64,000 nucleotides of DNA from Haliclona indistincta (taxonomy: Eukaryota; Porifera; Demospongiae; Haplosclerida; Chalinidae): positions 11,096,457 to 11,160,456 of the forward strand of contig OZ024788.1 in assembly GCA_964017065.1 (NCBI GenBank), in the 5' to 3' direction. The position numbers and the translations under genes were made by a program. Positions 31,951 to 44,849 of this stretch are shown here, in pieces. The notes beneath the pieces are model-generated. The model searched no databases. It had not been told where the DNA came from and was given only the letters and a program-made list of their open reading frames with translations. Numbering within the stretch: the first letter of the stretch is position 1; each line of letters opens with the position of its first letter.

Positions 31951-32212
31951 AACAGACATCATGAATTTTTATACCAAAATTAGAGAGTGAATTAACATTA
32001 AGTTATAATCATGCACTTTAACAGTGCTTTTATTGTTTTTCTTCAACACCAATTCGTCAGATGAATTACGGTAACGGTAGGAGCTTAGACTCATGAATAT
32101 CTCTTCAGCCACACCTTAAATTATATGAGCCGCGCCCAAGCGCAAGGATTCGCTCTTGACTTGAACTCTCTGTAGGCCGTGTAGTACTCTAACTATTTAA
32201 CAATCTTCGGTT

Positions 32213-35149
32213 ATGGCGGAAAGTATTTCAGGAGACGTCGCCAAAGTACCGCTACAACCAGCTGGCTGGAATCAGCCGTGCTCAGACGAGCATTTGGCCA
32301 AGATTGCCATGTTGATTACTGATTGGCGAGCAGTCTCTCCTTTCCTGGGACTAACAGAAGCTGAGGAGATTGCTATACTAGAAACAACACATTCTGTACC
32401 AGCTAGAAAGATGGCGATGCTGAGAAAATGGAAGCAGAAACGAGGAACAAAGGCCACATACAAGCGATTGTGTCGAGTATTCAGAGATTGTGGCTCGCGT
32501 GATCTCGAAGAGAAAGTCACAGAACTGCTGGTAGCAGAGAGTAGCAGCTCTTCAGACGAGGAAGGTGAGAAACAGAAATAGGAAACATTGGCGGGCTTGT
32601 AAACATGCCGGCCTGTAAACACGCTGGCTTTGTACATGTATTGTGGACAGACTGGGTATCTAATTCTGTTTTTATTATCACTCATTGCAGGTATGGAAGG
32701 ACTAACTAAACAGCAATCACCTCACTCACTCGCTGTGTATGTGGACAGACTCAAGAGAGTCTACAAAAATCCACCTACAACATGGTTTCCACTACCGAAT
32801 TGCAAGCACATCAAACTGGCAGTGACTAAGGAGAAGGGAATGAGGCACGGACGAGAACCTGATGCACAGATCGAGTGTAGAGTTAAAGGCGAGATAGAGC
32901 CATTCATGGATAGTAAGGTGCTGGTAGATATGGATAGCATCTTTGATGATGGCACCTTTGAGAATGCTCGTAGACCGATGGTAATTCTTGTAGAAGGAGC
33001 ATTAGGGTCAGGCAAGACCAGCCTGGCCTATCACTACTGCCAGAAATGGGCAGAAGGTAACCTGAGCATGTTTGACGTTGTGGCTCTTGTATATCTGCGT
33101 CACCCAGCTGTTCATTCAGCAGGGTTGGACTTGACCTTACACCAGCTTCTCCTCTTGGCCTGTGCAAGCAATGGCAGTCAAAAGATCATTGATATCGTAG
33201 AAGAGATGGTCCAATGTGTCGAGAGTGATTTAAAGTTGCTTCTAATTCTAGATGGATGGGATGAAGCACCGGCTTGCCTTCGAAAACCTCCAGATCCAAA
33301 ATACCCTCCCGACAATTCATACCTCGGGAAACTCCTTTGTTCTGTTTCATCCAACACTACCATCCTCATCACCTCTCGACCAGACTCCTCACTGGACCTA
33401 CACAACAGAGCCAATGTTAGCCGAGTGGAGATTCTTGGGTTCACCAAGGAGAGCATTCATGACTACTTCCAGGAAGCATTGTCTACTCAGCTATCCTCTG
33501 ATGAAGTAAAAGATGAGATCGTAAAATTGAGAGATCATTTCCGAAAATACCCAGCCATTGAAAGCAGCTGTTATATACCACTCAATGCTGCCATTCTTAT
33601 ACTCGTGTATCTGGAACACAACCGTACTCTACCCACCACCCACTATGAGCTACTCTATCAGCTTCTCCTGTGCTGTATCAACCGTGAGGTGACAACTCGT
33701 CATTCACAAACCTTGTCCACAGTATCCTCACTTGATGACCTTCCTTGTGACCTCAAAGAACAGCTAGACAGCATCTGCACACTTGCATACGAGGGAATCA
33801 TGCAAAACAAAGTTGTCTTCACACAAGATGAGCTTCCATCTATCTTGCCTACACCTGCACAAGAGGATCTACCCGCCATGGGAGTGCTTCAGAGGGTCCA
33901 GTGGTTCAGTATTAGCAGCCGCAAAACAATGTCCTTCAACTTCATTCACCTCTCAATACAAGAACGGCTTGCTGCTTGTTGCATCTCTAAGATGGAAGAA
34001 AGTGAGCAGGTGAGAGTGTTCCAAACCCTACTTGGTGAGCCTCGGTTCTCTGCTGTACTACAGTTCTATGCTGGGTTCACCAAGCTCACCAATCAAGGTA
34101 TACGAAAAATCATCACTGGAACAGATTTCACTGTCGAAAAGTCATCACAGCTTTCTCTGCTCTGTTACATGATATGTTTCTTTGAGGCTCAAGTTTGCGA
34201 TCAGTCAATCTATCAGCAAATTGTACCAAAATTGAATGGAGAGGTGCATTTTTGGGGCGTCACTATGAGTCCACTAGACTGTATGGCTTTTGGGTATTTC
34301 TTGGCATATGTTCTCAGGAACACTAATGAACTATGTGTATGCCTCTCTCATTGCAGTATTGATGACCACTCATTGTGTGTACTGATGGGAGAGCTCTCCA
34401 AGCATGCTGAGGCATCCCGAGAAGGTGTCTTACATGGAGTGAAAGAACTTATGATCAGTTATAACAAGATTAGAGACAAAGGAATAGCTTACATTGCCAC
34501 TGCTCTTCACACAAACACCACCATGAGAACACTGGATGTGCATGCTTGTCACATATCTAATGTGGGTGCAGAGTCACTAGCTAGAGCACTTGCTGTTAAC
34601 ATGTCACTGCAGGAGCTAGATATGGGTGGTAACAATATTGGGTACAATGGAATATGTGAATTAGCGACTGCTCTTCAAACTAACACTACTTTAAAAGAAC
34701 TGTCTTTCGATCATTGTCATAATTGGATGACAGACCAGGAAGTGCTGTTACTATCATCAGCTATAAGACACTGCTCCATGGAACTATTGATATTAGACTG
34801 GTCATGTACAGATCCAGGCAACACACTAAAGGAGATCGGAGAGAGTGTCAGGAGGAGCAAGCTAAGACTACTAACACTGACATGTTCATCACCACAATCA
34901 CAAGCAAAACGTGATATGAAGGAAGTGAGAGAGTGGGTAGAGTGTCTCGAGATCGGTGGTAAAGACCTGATACAGTCTCAGGAGAACGGTCTGCTACAAT
35001 CACTTTATCTATTTATCTATTGTAATCATTCTAACTTAAAACCACTTCTGGAACAGGTACAACAAACATTCAGAGTTACAGCAGCAACAGTCAACACAGC
35101 AAGACAACAGAAAGGAATACCATACATTGATTTTTTCATAAAGTTTTAA
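32213..35149 (+). CDS. NLR-5: DEATH-NACHT-LRR receptor, intact
   Basis: Exons 32213-32564 and 32691-35149, one 126-bp intron, phase 1, 936 codons. DEATH domain with one extra codon (GDVAKVP) near its start. The GMEGLTKQ junction is fused as in NLR-2. P-loop GALGSGKT at 220-227. Between P-loop and Walker B a block of about 24 residues (NGSQKIIDIVEEMVQCVESD, 33169-33234) replaces the sequence shared by NLR-1 to -4 and -6, while both sides remain nearly identical. LRR strands are LMISYNKIRDKG, LDVHACHIS and LDMGGNNIG. The FIHLSIQE motif is followed by RLAACC rather than LLAAYC, a small departure in the winged-helix region. It follows 6.7 kb of transposon-rich DNA. An AATAAA lies about 5 bp past the stop (near 35154), the only obvious poly(A) signal among the copies. 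Confidence 0.92.
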
Positions 35150-35212
35150 TACAATAAATCACAGTTGTTGTATTGCAACATAAATATTATTTTGTCTGCT
35201 TGTGTCTCTATC

Positions 35213-37615
35213 TCACTCGGTTGTGATATTATTGTGGAATTGTTGAAGTAGCTCTGGAGTAGTGAAAACAATGTATTGTATCAGTTGCTCTACTCACATC
35301 ATATATTTACCTCAAACAGCATAGTGGCTTGTATCACTCCTGTTGTACAACACATCTCACGAATCGAGTGCATACTCAATTGAGGAGTACCAATATCTGA
35401 GAGAGAGAATAAAGCCACAATGTAACATTTCTGTGCAATCGTGTTTGTGAACACATTGTTTTTCCAGACAACTAGCATGTGTATAGGGCAACACCCCTAA
35501 TACACTAATTTACTGAATTGAGGTGGATTGGGTGATTTTTAGTGAGCCCATAATTAGTGAGAAGTGCTTGACCTGAGAGTGCATGAAGGTATGTACAACT
35601 GGGGAATGCAATGTGGGTGCAATGAAGTGGAGGTGATGAAGCTTTCTCAAAAGACTGTCAGATACAGATGAGAATTGTGATACCAGCAACCCATAAGGAC
35701 ACTAGGAACAGTATATTGGTAAACACAGCAGCTCGATCAACAGGCTAGGCACGCTAAGCCAGCTTGATGCTCCACCACTTCTGAGCTGGGTCATGCATCA
35801 TAATCTGTTATTAATGCTTTATCCACACCAGCCTCTCAATACTGACATTGAAATTATGACACTATCAATGCTCAGGCTAACCCCACACAATGACAATACA
35901 TGTAGTTCTTGTGTTTACAGCAGTCATGTCCACTCACCCACAGTCCTCATTCCTAGTTTAGCCGACATCATTTATAGAAAGCATACGTAGAACAACATAC
36001 ATGTGTGTCTCTTTGTTGGGACTGAATTCTCTGTGTATGTCAGCATAAGCCAGGTGGATACAGATATTGGGAACCTTTCGTATCAGCTTATCAATGTGGA
36101 CTAGACCTTGAGGAGTCTGAGAGAGAGAGAGAGAACATGATTTTATTATGTTCTCAAGGGTGAGAACATTATCTAGAGCTTATGGCTTTATAGGTTAGGC
36201 TATAGGTTGTTAGGTAGATTCATCATAGAGCTGTTAGTAAATCTGTGACATAACACTTCTCTTACACACACAGCGGCATCACTGGTTGCCATGTGCCTAA
36301 TCACCAACAGGCAAAACAGAGCAGATCACACATGATGCAACACATAAATTGATATTGAAAAAGCAGATAAATTATGACAGTGTAAATAATTCGACGCACA
36401 GAAATTTTTGAGCAAAATTTGAGCACCACTAGTGCAAAAACAATAACTTTCCAGCTTATGTTTACATTAACTGGTCTGCTAGTTGGTAGATCAATGTTTG
36501 CGATAATCTCACAACAATTTAAATTGCGCTGTATCGCATTACAACCGTTAATTCCTACTGTGACGCTACGTTACACATTTAGATGCAATACACTGCTAAC
36601 CGTATTTTAACAAGCCTTTTTCAGACATGGTCCTAAAGAGCACTTTAAGTTTGACGTAGTCGCTACATGACAGCTGGCTTCACGTCAAATTTTCTATAAA
36701 ACGACTAACATTTACACCACCACCACACCACCACTGATACCAGTGGTAGTGCGACTGGTTTGAGAAGTCATGTATCATGACTGGACGTCTCAGTCTCAGT
36801 GTAGCAGTACAGCTGTTACAAGGGGCACTATGATGACTGATTTGGGTCATAGACAGCTATACATTGTAACACCTGGTTCACATTAGCTATAAGTAAACCC
36901 TCTTATCAGTGAAGCAAGTGTCACATGAGGTGCATGCACTCTTTACTGACACGCCCGGAGAATTATAGGTCTATGGAAGCACCGGCATTTGAGTTGCATC
37001 GGCACCAGCGCTTGCTGTTTGGACCTATTCACTTTAATTAATACCTAGATAGCTATAAGCCTGTGTTAAGCTTTAAACAACCTATCCACTAGAATGAATT
37101 CGAACAAGTGGACATGTGGGCACACTACCAACCAGTACATTGTGCAAGTACATGTATCTAACCTTGACAATAACTCGTCCAGCTATCCCTGTCAAACTAG
37201 GTATGCCATATTCCTCAGTCCACCAAAGCACTCCACCCCTACACTGATATACCCACAGCATTGCCGTGACGACCGTGGCTTCACCTGCAATGAATGCTTA
37301 GAATACAGCAATGATACTAACATTTTTGATGGAACCAGTTTGTTCAACAAAGTGTATAACTATGTACCACACAGAGCTCAGTATAAAATATTTAGGACGA
37401 TCAAACTGCTGATGACACAGGTTATATTAACCTTAGCACTTCAAAAGCTTGATGTAGCACAAAATAATTACACCAACTGTTGTATACATACATGTGCATG
37501 TACACATGTACCTTGTGTCAGTATGTGCTCCTACAATAGTGAATCCATTGCCTGGAGTGTACTTACCACCAACAGCAAATGCTATGATAGTAGAGAAGTT
37601 ATTTGTGAAGAAATA
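35213..37615 (-). pseudogene. Aspartyl aminopeptidase remnant 4
   Basis: Terminal exon (shortened by an internal deletion), MHSIRE exon (about 35309-35394), truncated [11 protein letters not shown] exon (only the [10 protein letters not shown] end, about 35937-35972) fused directly to part of the [10 protein letters not shown]...NKE exon (about 35975-36118), then repeats, then VKPRSS exon (37164-37289) and the complete FAVGG...HTDSP exon (about 37512-37615). The VKPRSS exon has lost codons around DLKLAG. The exon-14/exon-6 fusion shows an internal deletion of about 3.4 kb relative to the complete gene. Confidence 0.82.
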
Positions 37616-37621
37616 CTGTGA

Positions 37622-38211
37622 AGGCCAGAAGGGAGAGAGGTAGGGAGAGCTAGAGGGAGGAGGGGAAGGGAAGTTTGTCCTTATCAATCTGAGATTACTT
37701 TATGCATGGAATATAGACGTAAAGCATAATGTCTGGAAACCCCACTGTTAACCTCTAATTTTTGTAATCTGATGGTTCATTCCATTCTGGCTACAAATAA
37801 TCACAGGTGAATGTCAAACACTGGTTCACAGTATCTCATCAATGGTACCTACCTGGATTAGTGCAGTGAATAAAGCAGAGCTAGAGACCATAGTTGAGAC
37901 CACATCACCTTAAAGTCAGTCCTGCAGGCCTAAACCCCACCATGCATGATGCAGGATATATCACTAGTTACCAACTTATTAATAAACCACATTGTAGTCA
38001 CTGAAAGATACTAACTTGATTGTAATGAACTCATGCAACTAACAGACTATTAAACATGGTTGTCCAAGACCAGAATGGTAAATGATGATTGTCACTGACA
38101 CTCCCACATATTTCCTGTATACACAGCGCTTCCTCGGCTTCAACGGTTACTTCAAGGATTGTGAAACTAGCACACTTTGTCCGCTCTCTTATAACCTCAG
38201 ACGTCTCAGTA
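37622..38211. other. NLR-6 upstream region
   Basis: Starts with a short polypurine tract (37622-37672), then the block conserved upstream of the MAESISGD-type NLR genes, with the single-copy 'acctggattagtgcagtgaa' segment near 37850. No gene seen. Confidence 0.5.
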
Positions 38212-41200
38212 ATGGCGGAAAGTATTTCAAGAGATACCACAGCAGTGCTACAACCAGCTGGCTGGAACCAACCGTGCTCAGAGGAGCATTTGGCTGAGAT
38301 TGCCATGTTGATTACTGATTGGCGAGCAGTCTCTCCTTTCCTGGGACTAACAGAAGCTGACGAGATTGCTATACTAGAATCAACACATTCTGTACCAGCT
38401 AGAAAGATGGCGATGCTGAGAAAATGGAAGCAGAAACGAGGAGCAAAGGCCACGTACAAGCGATTGTATCGGGTATTTGGAAAATGTGGCTCGCGTGCGC
38501 TACAAGAAAAGATCACTAAATTGCTGGTAGCAGAGAGTAGCAGCTCTTCAGACGAGGAAGGTGAGAAAAGGAAATATATGGGCGGGGCTCGTAAAACATA
38601 CTAGCATGTTTTGAGGAGTGACTCTATCACTCACTGCAGGTATGGAAGGACCAACCAAACAGCACTCACCTCACTCACTCACTGTGTATGTAGACAGACT
38701 CAAGAGAGTCTACCAAAATCCACCTACAACATGGCTTCCACTACCGAATTGCAAGCACATCAAACTGGCAGTGACTAAGGAGAAGGGAATGAGACACGGA
38801 CGAGAACCTGATGCACAGATTGAGTGTAGAGTTAAAGGCGAGATAGAGCCACTAATGGATAGTAAGGTGCTGGTAGATATGGATAGCATCTTTGATGATG
38901 GCACCTTTGAGAATACTCCTAGACCGATGGTAATTCTTGTAGAAGGAGCATTAGGGTCAGGCAAGACCAGCCTGGCCTATCATTACTGCCAGAAATGGGC
39001 AGAAGGTAACCTGAGCATGTTTGAAGTTGTGGCTCTTGTCTATCTGCGTCATCCAGCTGTTCATTCAGCAGGGTTGGACTTGACCTTACACCAGCTTCTC
39101 CTCCTGGCCTGTGCAAGCGATGGTGAGAAAGAGATTGAAGATATCGTGAGCAACATTGTCCAACATGCAGCAGCAGAGCAACCTAAACATGGCGCGGACG
39201 CGTGGCGGAAAGAGTCGTGGCGGAGGGACTGCTGCCTTGGTGGCTGTGCCTCGGAGGAGTGCTCGCCTAGCTGGTGGTAACCAGGATGTCCATGGACGTG
39301 TGTCTACTCATGAAGACAGAGCCTCCTCCAGGTCACCCGTGCCCAGTTTTGCTCACAGTCGGTCTCCTAGCTAGCTGTCAGGGCTCGCCTCAAAGCCAGC
39401 ACTCTACTCCCCCTCTCTCTTGTCCTTCTAAGTCGCCGCAACATGTATCATCACCGTGTCAATCTGAGTCTAATTCGATGCCTCGGAAGCCACACATAAG
39501 ACGCCCTCCTTTTCTTCTTCCTACTCCTCCTGCTCCTCTATCCAACCCTCTCACTTCTACTCGAGCATTCTCTCACGCCTCTCTATTTTTGTCTCTTCTT
39601 CTATCTATTATTCTAATTCTTTCTCTTCATTGAAATAAAGTTCCTGCCCTCATCGCATTCTAACTCTATTAAGCCTGTACCTGTTGACCTCTTGCTCAAC
39701 CTACTGTTCTCTTGTTTGCTGACCTCTTTCTCTGTTCACCTAACTATAACTGTTCACCTAACTATTTTTGACTCTACCTAGCTTTCTACTATTATTATAT
39801 TCGTGGCTGACCTCTTCTAGCCATTCACCTATCCTTGTGGCTACTGACCTCTTCTCTCATGTACCTGGACTCATGCTATTCTACATTATTTTATTATCAC
39901 TATGTACTTAATTAATTTGTTTATTCATTTGGGTACACACCTTGTATTAGCATGCATTGCTATTGTGTGTGTCCATGCAATTTGCTAAAGTATTAAAAAA
40001 AAAAAAAAAAAAAAAATACTTTTGCTACTAGATGGGTGGGATGAAGCACTGGCTTGCCTTCGAAATCTTCCAGATCCAAAATGTCCTCCCGACAATTCAT
40101 ACCTCGGGAAACTCCTTCGTTTTGTTTCACCCAACACTACCATCCTCATCACCTCTCGACCAGACTCCTCACTAGACCTACACAACAGAGCCAATGTTAA
40201 CCGAGTGGAGATTCTTGGGTTCACCAAGGAGAGCATTCATGACTACTTCCAGGAAGCATTGTCTACTCAGCTATCCTCTGATGAAGTAAAAGATGAGATG
40301 GTGAAATTGAAAGACCATTTCCGAAAATACCCAGCCATTGAAAGCAGCTGTTATATACCACTCAATGCTGCCATTCTAATACTCGTGTATCTGGAACACA
40401 ACCGTACTCTACCCACCACCCACTATGAGCTACTCTATCAGCTTCTCCTGTGCTGTATCAACCGTGAGGTGACAACTCGTCATTCACAAACAATGTCCAC
40501 AGTATCCTCACTTGATGACCTTCCTTGTGACCTCAAAGAACAGCTAGACAGCATCTGCACACTTGCATACGAGGGAATCATGCAAAACAAAGTTGTCTTC
40601 ACACAAGATGAGCTTCCATCTATCTTGCCTACACCTGCACAAGAGGATCTCCCCGCCATGGGAGTGCTTCAGAGGGTCCAGTGGTTCAGTATTAGCAGCA
40701 AAACAATGTCCTACAACTTCATTCACCTCTCAATACAAGAACTGCTTGCTGCTTATTGCATCTCTAAGATGGAAGAAAGTGAGCAGTTGAGAGTGTTCCA
40801 AACCCTACTTGGTAAGCCTCGGTTCTCTGCTGTACTACAGTTCTATGCTGGGTTCACCAAGCTCACCAATCAAGGTGTACGAAACATCATCACTGGAACA
40901 GATTTCACTGACAAAAAGCCATCGAAGCTTTCTCTGCTCAGTTACATGAGATGTATCTTTGAGGGTCAAGTTTGTGATCAGTCATTCTATCAGGAAATAG
41001 CACCAAAATTGAATGGAAAAATGAGGCTTAGCTTTGTCACTATGAGTCCACTAGACTGTATGGCTTTGGGATATTTCTTGGCTTTCGTTCTCAGGAACAC
41101 TGATGACCTATGTGTAGACCTCTCTTATTGCAGGATTGATGACCACTCATTGTGTGTACTGATGGGAGAGCTCTCCAAGCATGCTGAGGCATCCCGAGAA

Positions 41201-41956
41201 GGTGTCTTACATGGAGTGACTAAACTGGATATCAGTTTCAACTAGATTGGAGATGAAGGAATAGCTTACATTGCCACTGCTCTTCACACAAACACCACCA
41301 TGAGAACGCTAGTTGTGTGTGATTGTTACATTTCTAACGTGGGTGCAGAGTCACTGGCTAGAGCATTTGCTGTTAACACGTCACTGCAGACGCTATATAT
41401 AGGTGGTAACAATATTGGCTACAATGGAATATGTGAATTAGTGACTGCTCTTCAAACTAACACTACTTTAAAGGAACTGTCTTTTAATTATTGTCGTCAT
41501 TGGATGACAGACCAGGAAGTGCTGTTAATATCATCAGCTTTAAGATACTGCTCTGTAGAACAATTGATATTAGACTGGTCATGTACAGATCCAGTCAACA
41601 CACTAAGGGAGATTGGAGAAAGTGTCAGGAAGAGCAAGCTAAGAGAACTAGCACTAAGATGTTCACCACCAAAATCACCAGTAAAACCAGATATGAAGAA
41701 AGCGAGAGAGTGGGTAGAGTGTCTTAAGATTGGTGGTAAAGACCTGATACAGTCTGAGGAGAACAGGTTGCTTCAAACACATTCCTTTGATATTCATTTT
41801 TATTGTAATGATTCTGGACAAAAACCACTTCTGGAACAAGTATATCAAGCATTCAAAGCAACAGTAGCAACAGTCAACACAGCAAGACATCAGAAAGGAC
41901 TTCCTCACATTAGGTTTATCATAAATGTTCAATACAGTAACAATAATTGTCTGTAA
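38212..41956 (+). pseudogene. NLR-6: DEATH-NACHT-LRR copy split by a retroposed insertion
   Basis: Exon 1 38212-38560 (MAESISRD type, intact DEATH domain and SSSSSDEEG tail). Exon 2 starts at 38640 and reads through P-loop GALGSGKT to ...SNIVQH at 39167, where an 850-bp poly(A)-tailed sequence interrupts it. The gene resumes at about 40017 with LLLDGWDEA (Walker B) and runs to a TAG at 41243-41245, where the sister copies have AAG (Lys of NKIGDKG); the LRR frame is otherwise open to 41956. Translation would stop at 39278-39280 after about 37 foreign codons, giving DEATH plus the first third of NACHT. The 14-16 bases normally between CAACATG and AAAATACTTTT are missing at the insertion point. 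Confidence 0.93.
39168..40016 (+). mobile_element. Poly(A)-tailed retroposed insertion in NLR-6
   Basis: About 849 bp ending in 22 A residues (39995-40016). The 5' part has a short ORF starting MARTRGGKSRGGG (ATG at 39189), Arg/Gly/Ser-rich, ending SFAHSRSPS and stop at 39374. The rest is Pro/Ser-codon-rich and T/C-rich non-coding sequence. The basic N-terminal ORF followed by a 3' UTR and poly(A) suggests an internally deleted LINE (ORF1 start plus 3' end) or a retrocopied transcript; there is no reverse-transcriptase sequence. No target-site duplication: instead about 14-16 bp of target are deleted. Confidence 0.85.
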
Positions 41957-42019
41957 TAAAAATTATCAAGGTTGTTGTATTTCAAGATGAACGTTATTTT
42001 GTCTGCTTGTGTCTCTAGC

Positions 42020-42394
42020 TCACTCTGTTGTGATATTATTGTCTACATCAGTGAAATTTTTGAAGTAGCTCTGGAGTAGTGAAAACAATGTATTGTATCA
42101 GTTGCTCTACTCACATCATATACTTACCTCAAACAGCATAGTGGCTTGTATCACTCCTGTTGTACAACACATCTCACGAATCGAGTGCATACTCAATTGA
42201 GGAGTACCAATATCTGAGAGAGAGAATAAAGCCACAATGTACAATTTCTGTGCAATCGCGTTTGTGAACACATTGTTTTTCCGGACAACTAGCTTGTATA
42301 TAGGGCAACACCCAAATACACTAATTTACTGAATTGAGCTGGATTGGGTGATTTTTAGTGAGCCCATAATTAGTGAGAAGTGCTTGACCTGACA
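42020..42394 (-). pseudogene. Aspartyl aminopeptidase remnant 5 (last two exons only)
   Basis: Terminal exon and MHSIRE exon with intron borders, 64 bp after the NLR-6 stop. Similarity to the other remnants ends abruptly at 'cttgacctgaca' (about 42394), where a different repeat begins. The shortest remnant in the window. Confidence 0.85.
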
Positions 42395-42740
42395 CTACGT
42401 AAAAAGATGGTAATCCTGACAGTTATAACCACAGTATTCCCACCGTGCAACACAGTTACCCTGTGGTTGCACTGGCGTCGCTACCCGAGTTATACCGTGG
42501 TTATACTGGCAGGCTAACTTCAGGATATGTTTCTATGGTTAGGCGGTGGTTATACTGGCCAGTGCAACTTGCGTGTAACTACAGGATAACCACGGGATAA
42601 CAACAGCAGCGGATAACTGTGCCAGGATAACTATCGATATAACCAGTGCAACAACAGTGTAACCATCGCGCAACTACGGTGCAACCAACAAGCAGCCCGT
42701 ATTGCACACCCGTATACTACCACAGTTCACGTTTGCATTC
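42395..42740. repeat. Unclassified repeat rich in 'gtggttatactggc' / 'gtgcaac' motifs
   Basis: The motif 'ggttatactggc' and the complements 'ataaccac' and 'gtgcaac' recur on both strands at irregular spacing. It looks like a low-order degenerate repeat or the end of a transposon; no ORF or clear terminus is found. It begins exactly where remnant 5 breaks off. Confidence 0.45.
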
Positions 42741-42989
42741 CTTTTTCCTTTCTCGTTCTTCAAGTAAATACATGTAAGTTTAAAAATATATAATCCTTGA
42801 AGTTTCTAAAGAACACAAAATCATAGTCCTGTAAGTCTGTAACTGTTCTTCTTGATGTGATCAGACTGTTGCAATATGAACCTGCATACAAAATAGATAA
42901 TGTTTGCTGTACGCTAGACAAGTATCACTTCACCTCATTGCTGCTATGCCAGGACAATCAATCTTCGGTAGAACAAACTCCTGTGTAGA

Positions 42990-43275
42990 GAAAATAGAGA
43001 AACAATGAAACACAGAATACAACATGAAGAACCTTCACACTCCCGTCCATGTAAAAGAACAGCCTGTACATCAATGAAACAACGAAACATAGAATACATT
43101 ATGACGAACCTTCACACTCCATGCAAAGAACAGCCTGTATATCAGAGAAACAATGAAGCACAGAATACATTATGACGAACCTTCACACTCCATGTAAAAG
43201 AACAGCCTGTATATCAGAGAAACAATGAAGCACAGAATACAATATGACGAACCTTCACACTCCATTCAAAGACCA
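42990..43275. repeat. Tandem repeat, about 4-5 units of 55-65 bp
   Basis: Units contain 'gaaacaatgaa(a/g)cacagaatac', 'atgacgaaccttcacactcc' and 'aaagaacagcctgtatatc'. Unit length varies between copies. Nothing coding. The sequence between 42740 and 42990 is AT-rich and unassigned. Confidence 0.75.
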
Positions 43276-43453
43276 TGGAGCTAGCATAAGCTGTATAACA
43301 GGGAATCAGTGACATACAAATACATAGTCATACATAACGTGGCGAACCAGCATTCCACATCAGGAACTCCTATACTTTATAACAAAGAAACATAGATACA
43401 CACACTGATAATGACAAACCTGTAGCACACTGGGAAATACATACCATGAACAC

Positions 43454-44849
43454 TATAGATAGTTTCGTGGCAAAGGTGTGATGGAATGTTCGCGGCTAAT
43501 ATCGACCCAAAACTGCGGAAATGACGTCAAAATTATGACGTCGCGTGACGCGCATCAATTGGCTGGAGGGATAGATTTGTACAGCGCGGTACAGCGTTCA
43601 GTGGAAAACGTGCGTTTCTTCAGTGCTGACCAACTTCCATCGGTTAGCCTTATAAAGGGTCGAATATAGTGACCAATTGCTGCATTTTTGGATGCTCTAG
43701 TTGGGCAAAGAAAGGCTGTATACTAGGTTTGTTCCGCTTTCCATTTCACAATCAAGCCAGGCTAGAACTGTGGATAAATGCTGTACGTCGAGAAGAGTGG
43801 AAACCTCGACGTTACTCAAGAATCTGCAGCTTAAACTTCATAGAAGGTAATTTTTAACTTAAAATACAATTTTGCAGGCTAATAGACTGTGTTTTGTTGG
43901 TTCATCTTGCTCTTCGTCAATCTGCTGCTCATCTACTACTGGTTCATCCTGCTCTTCGTCAATCTACTGGTCAACCACTAGTCCCTCCTGTTCTTTGCGG
44001 ATTCTTGCTCTTCATTGCACTGTTTTAGAGTGATTTAGCTGCTTGGTCACGCTCAAAACAGAATCTGCAGCTTAAACTTGGTAATTTTGAAATACAATTT
44101 TGCAGGCTAATAGACTATGTTTTTGTAGGTAAGCCCCACCATGATTCTAGTCACCCTGGCTATGTACCAAGTGTGTTTCCTATTGCTTACAAGAAGGCTA
44201 TGCACAAGGAACAGGCAGAAAGGTATAACAGACTGTTTAATAGAACTGAGTGTGACCAAGCAGCTAAATCACTCTAAAACAGTGCAATGAAGAGCAAGAA
44301 TCCGCAAAGAACAGGAGGGACCAGTGGTTGACCAGTAGATTGACGAAGACCAAGATGAATCAGTAGTAGTTGAGCAACAGATTGACAAAGAGCAAGATGA
44401 ACCAACAAAAACACAGTCTATTAGCCTGCAAAATTGTATTTTAAAGTTAAAAATTACCTTCTATGAAGTTTAAGCTGCAGATTCTTGAGTAACGTCGAGA
44501 TTTCCACTCTTCTCGACGTACAGCATTTATCCACAGTTCTAGCCTGGCTTGATTGTGAAATGGAAAGCGGAACAAACCTAGTATACAGCCTTCTTTGCCC
44601 AAGTAGAGCATCCAAAAATGCAGCAATTGGTCACTATATTCGACCCTTTATAAGGCTAACCGATGGAAGTTGGTCAGCACTGAAGAAACGCACGTTTTCC
44701 ACTGAACGCTGTACCGCGCTGTACAAATCTATCCCTCCAGCCAATTGATACGTGTCACGCGGCGTCATAATTTTGACGTCATTTCCGCAGTTTTGGGTCG
44801 ATATTAGCCGCGAACATTCCATCACACCTTTGCCACGAAACTATCTATA
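43454..44849. mobile_element. THAP-domain fold-back element
   Basis: Two inverted arms of about 590 bp (43454 to about 44050 and about 44255 to 44849) around a central part of about 200 bp. Outer ends are 'tatagatagtttcgtggcaa'. The left arm reads, at 43669-43857 on +, a THAP zinc-finger peptide (CCIFGCSSWAKKG, FRFPFHNQARLELWI, EWKPRRYSRICSLNF). The right arm encodes the same on the minus strand. THAP domains are the DNA-binding part of P-element-type transposases, so this is probably a non-autonomous P-like element whose arms retain the DNA-binding exon. The zinc-ligand His of the usual CSxHF motif is Asn in both arms. There is no catalytic domain. Confidence 0.85.
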
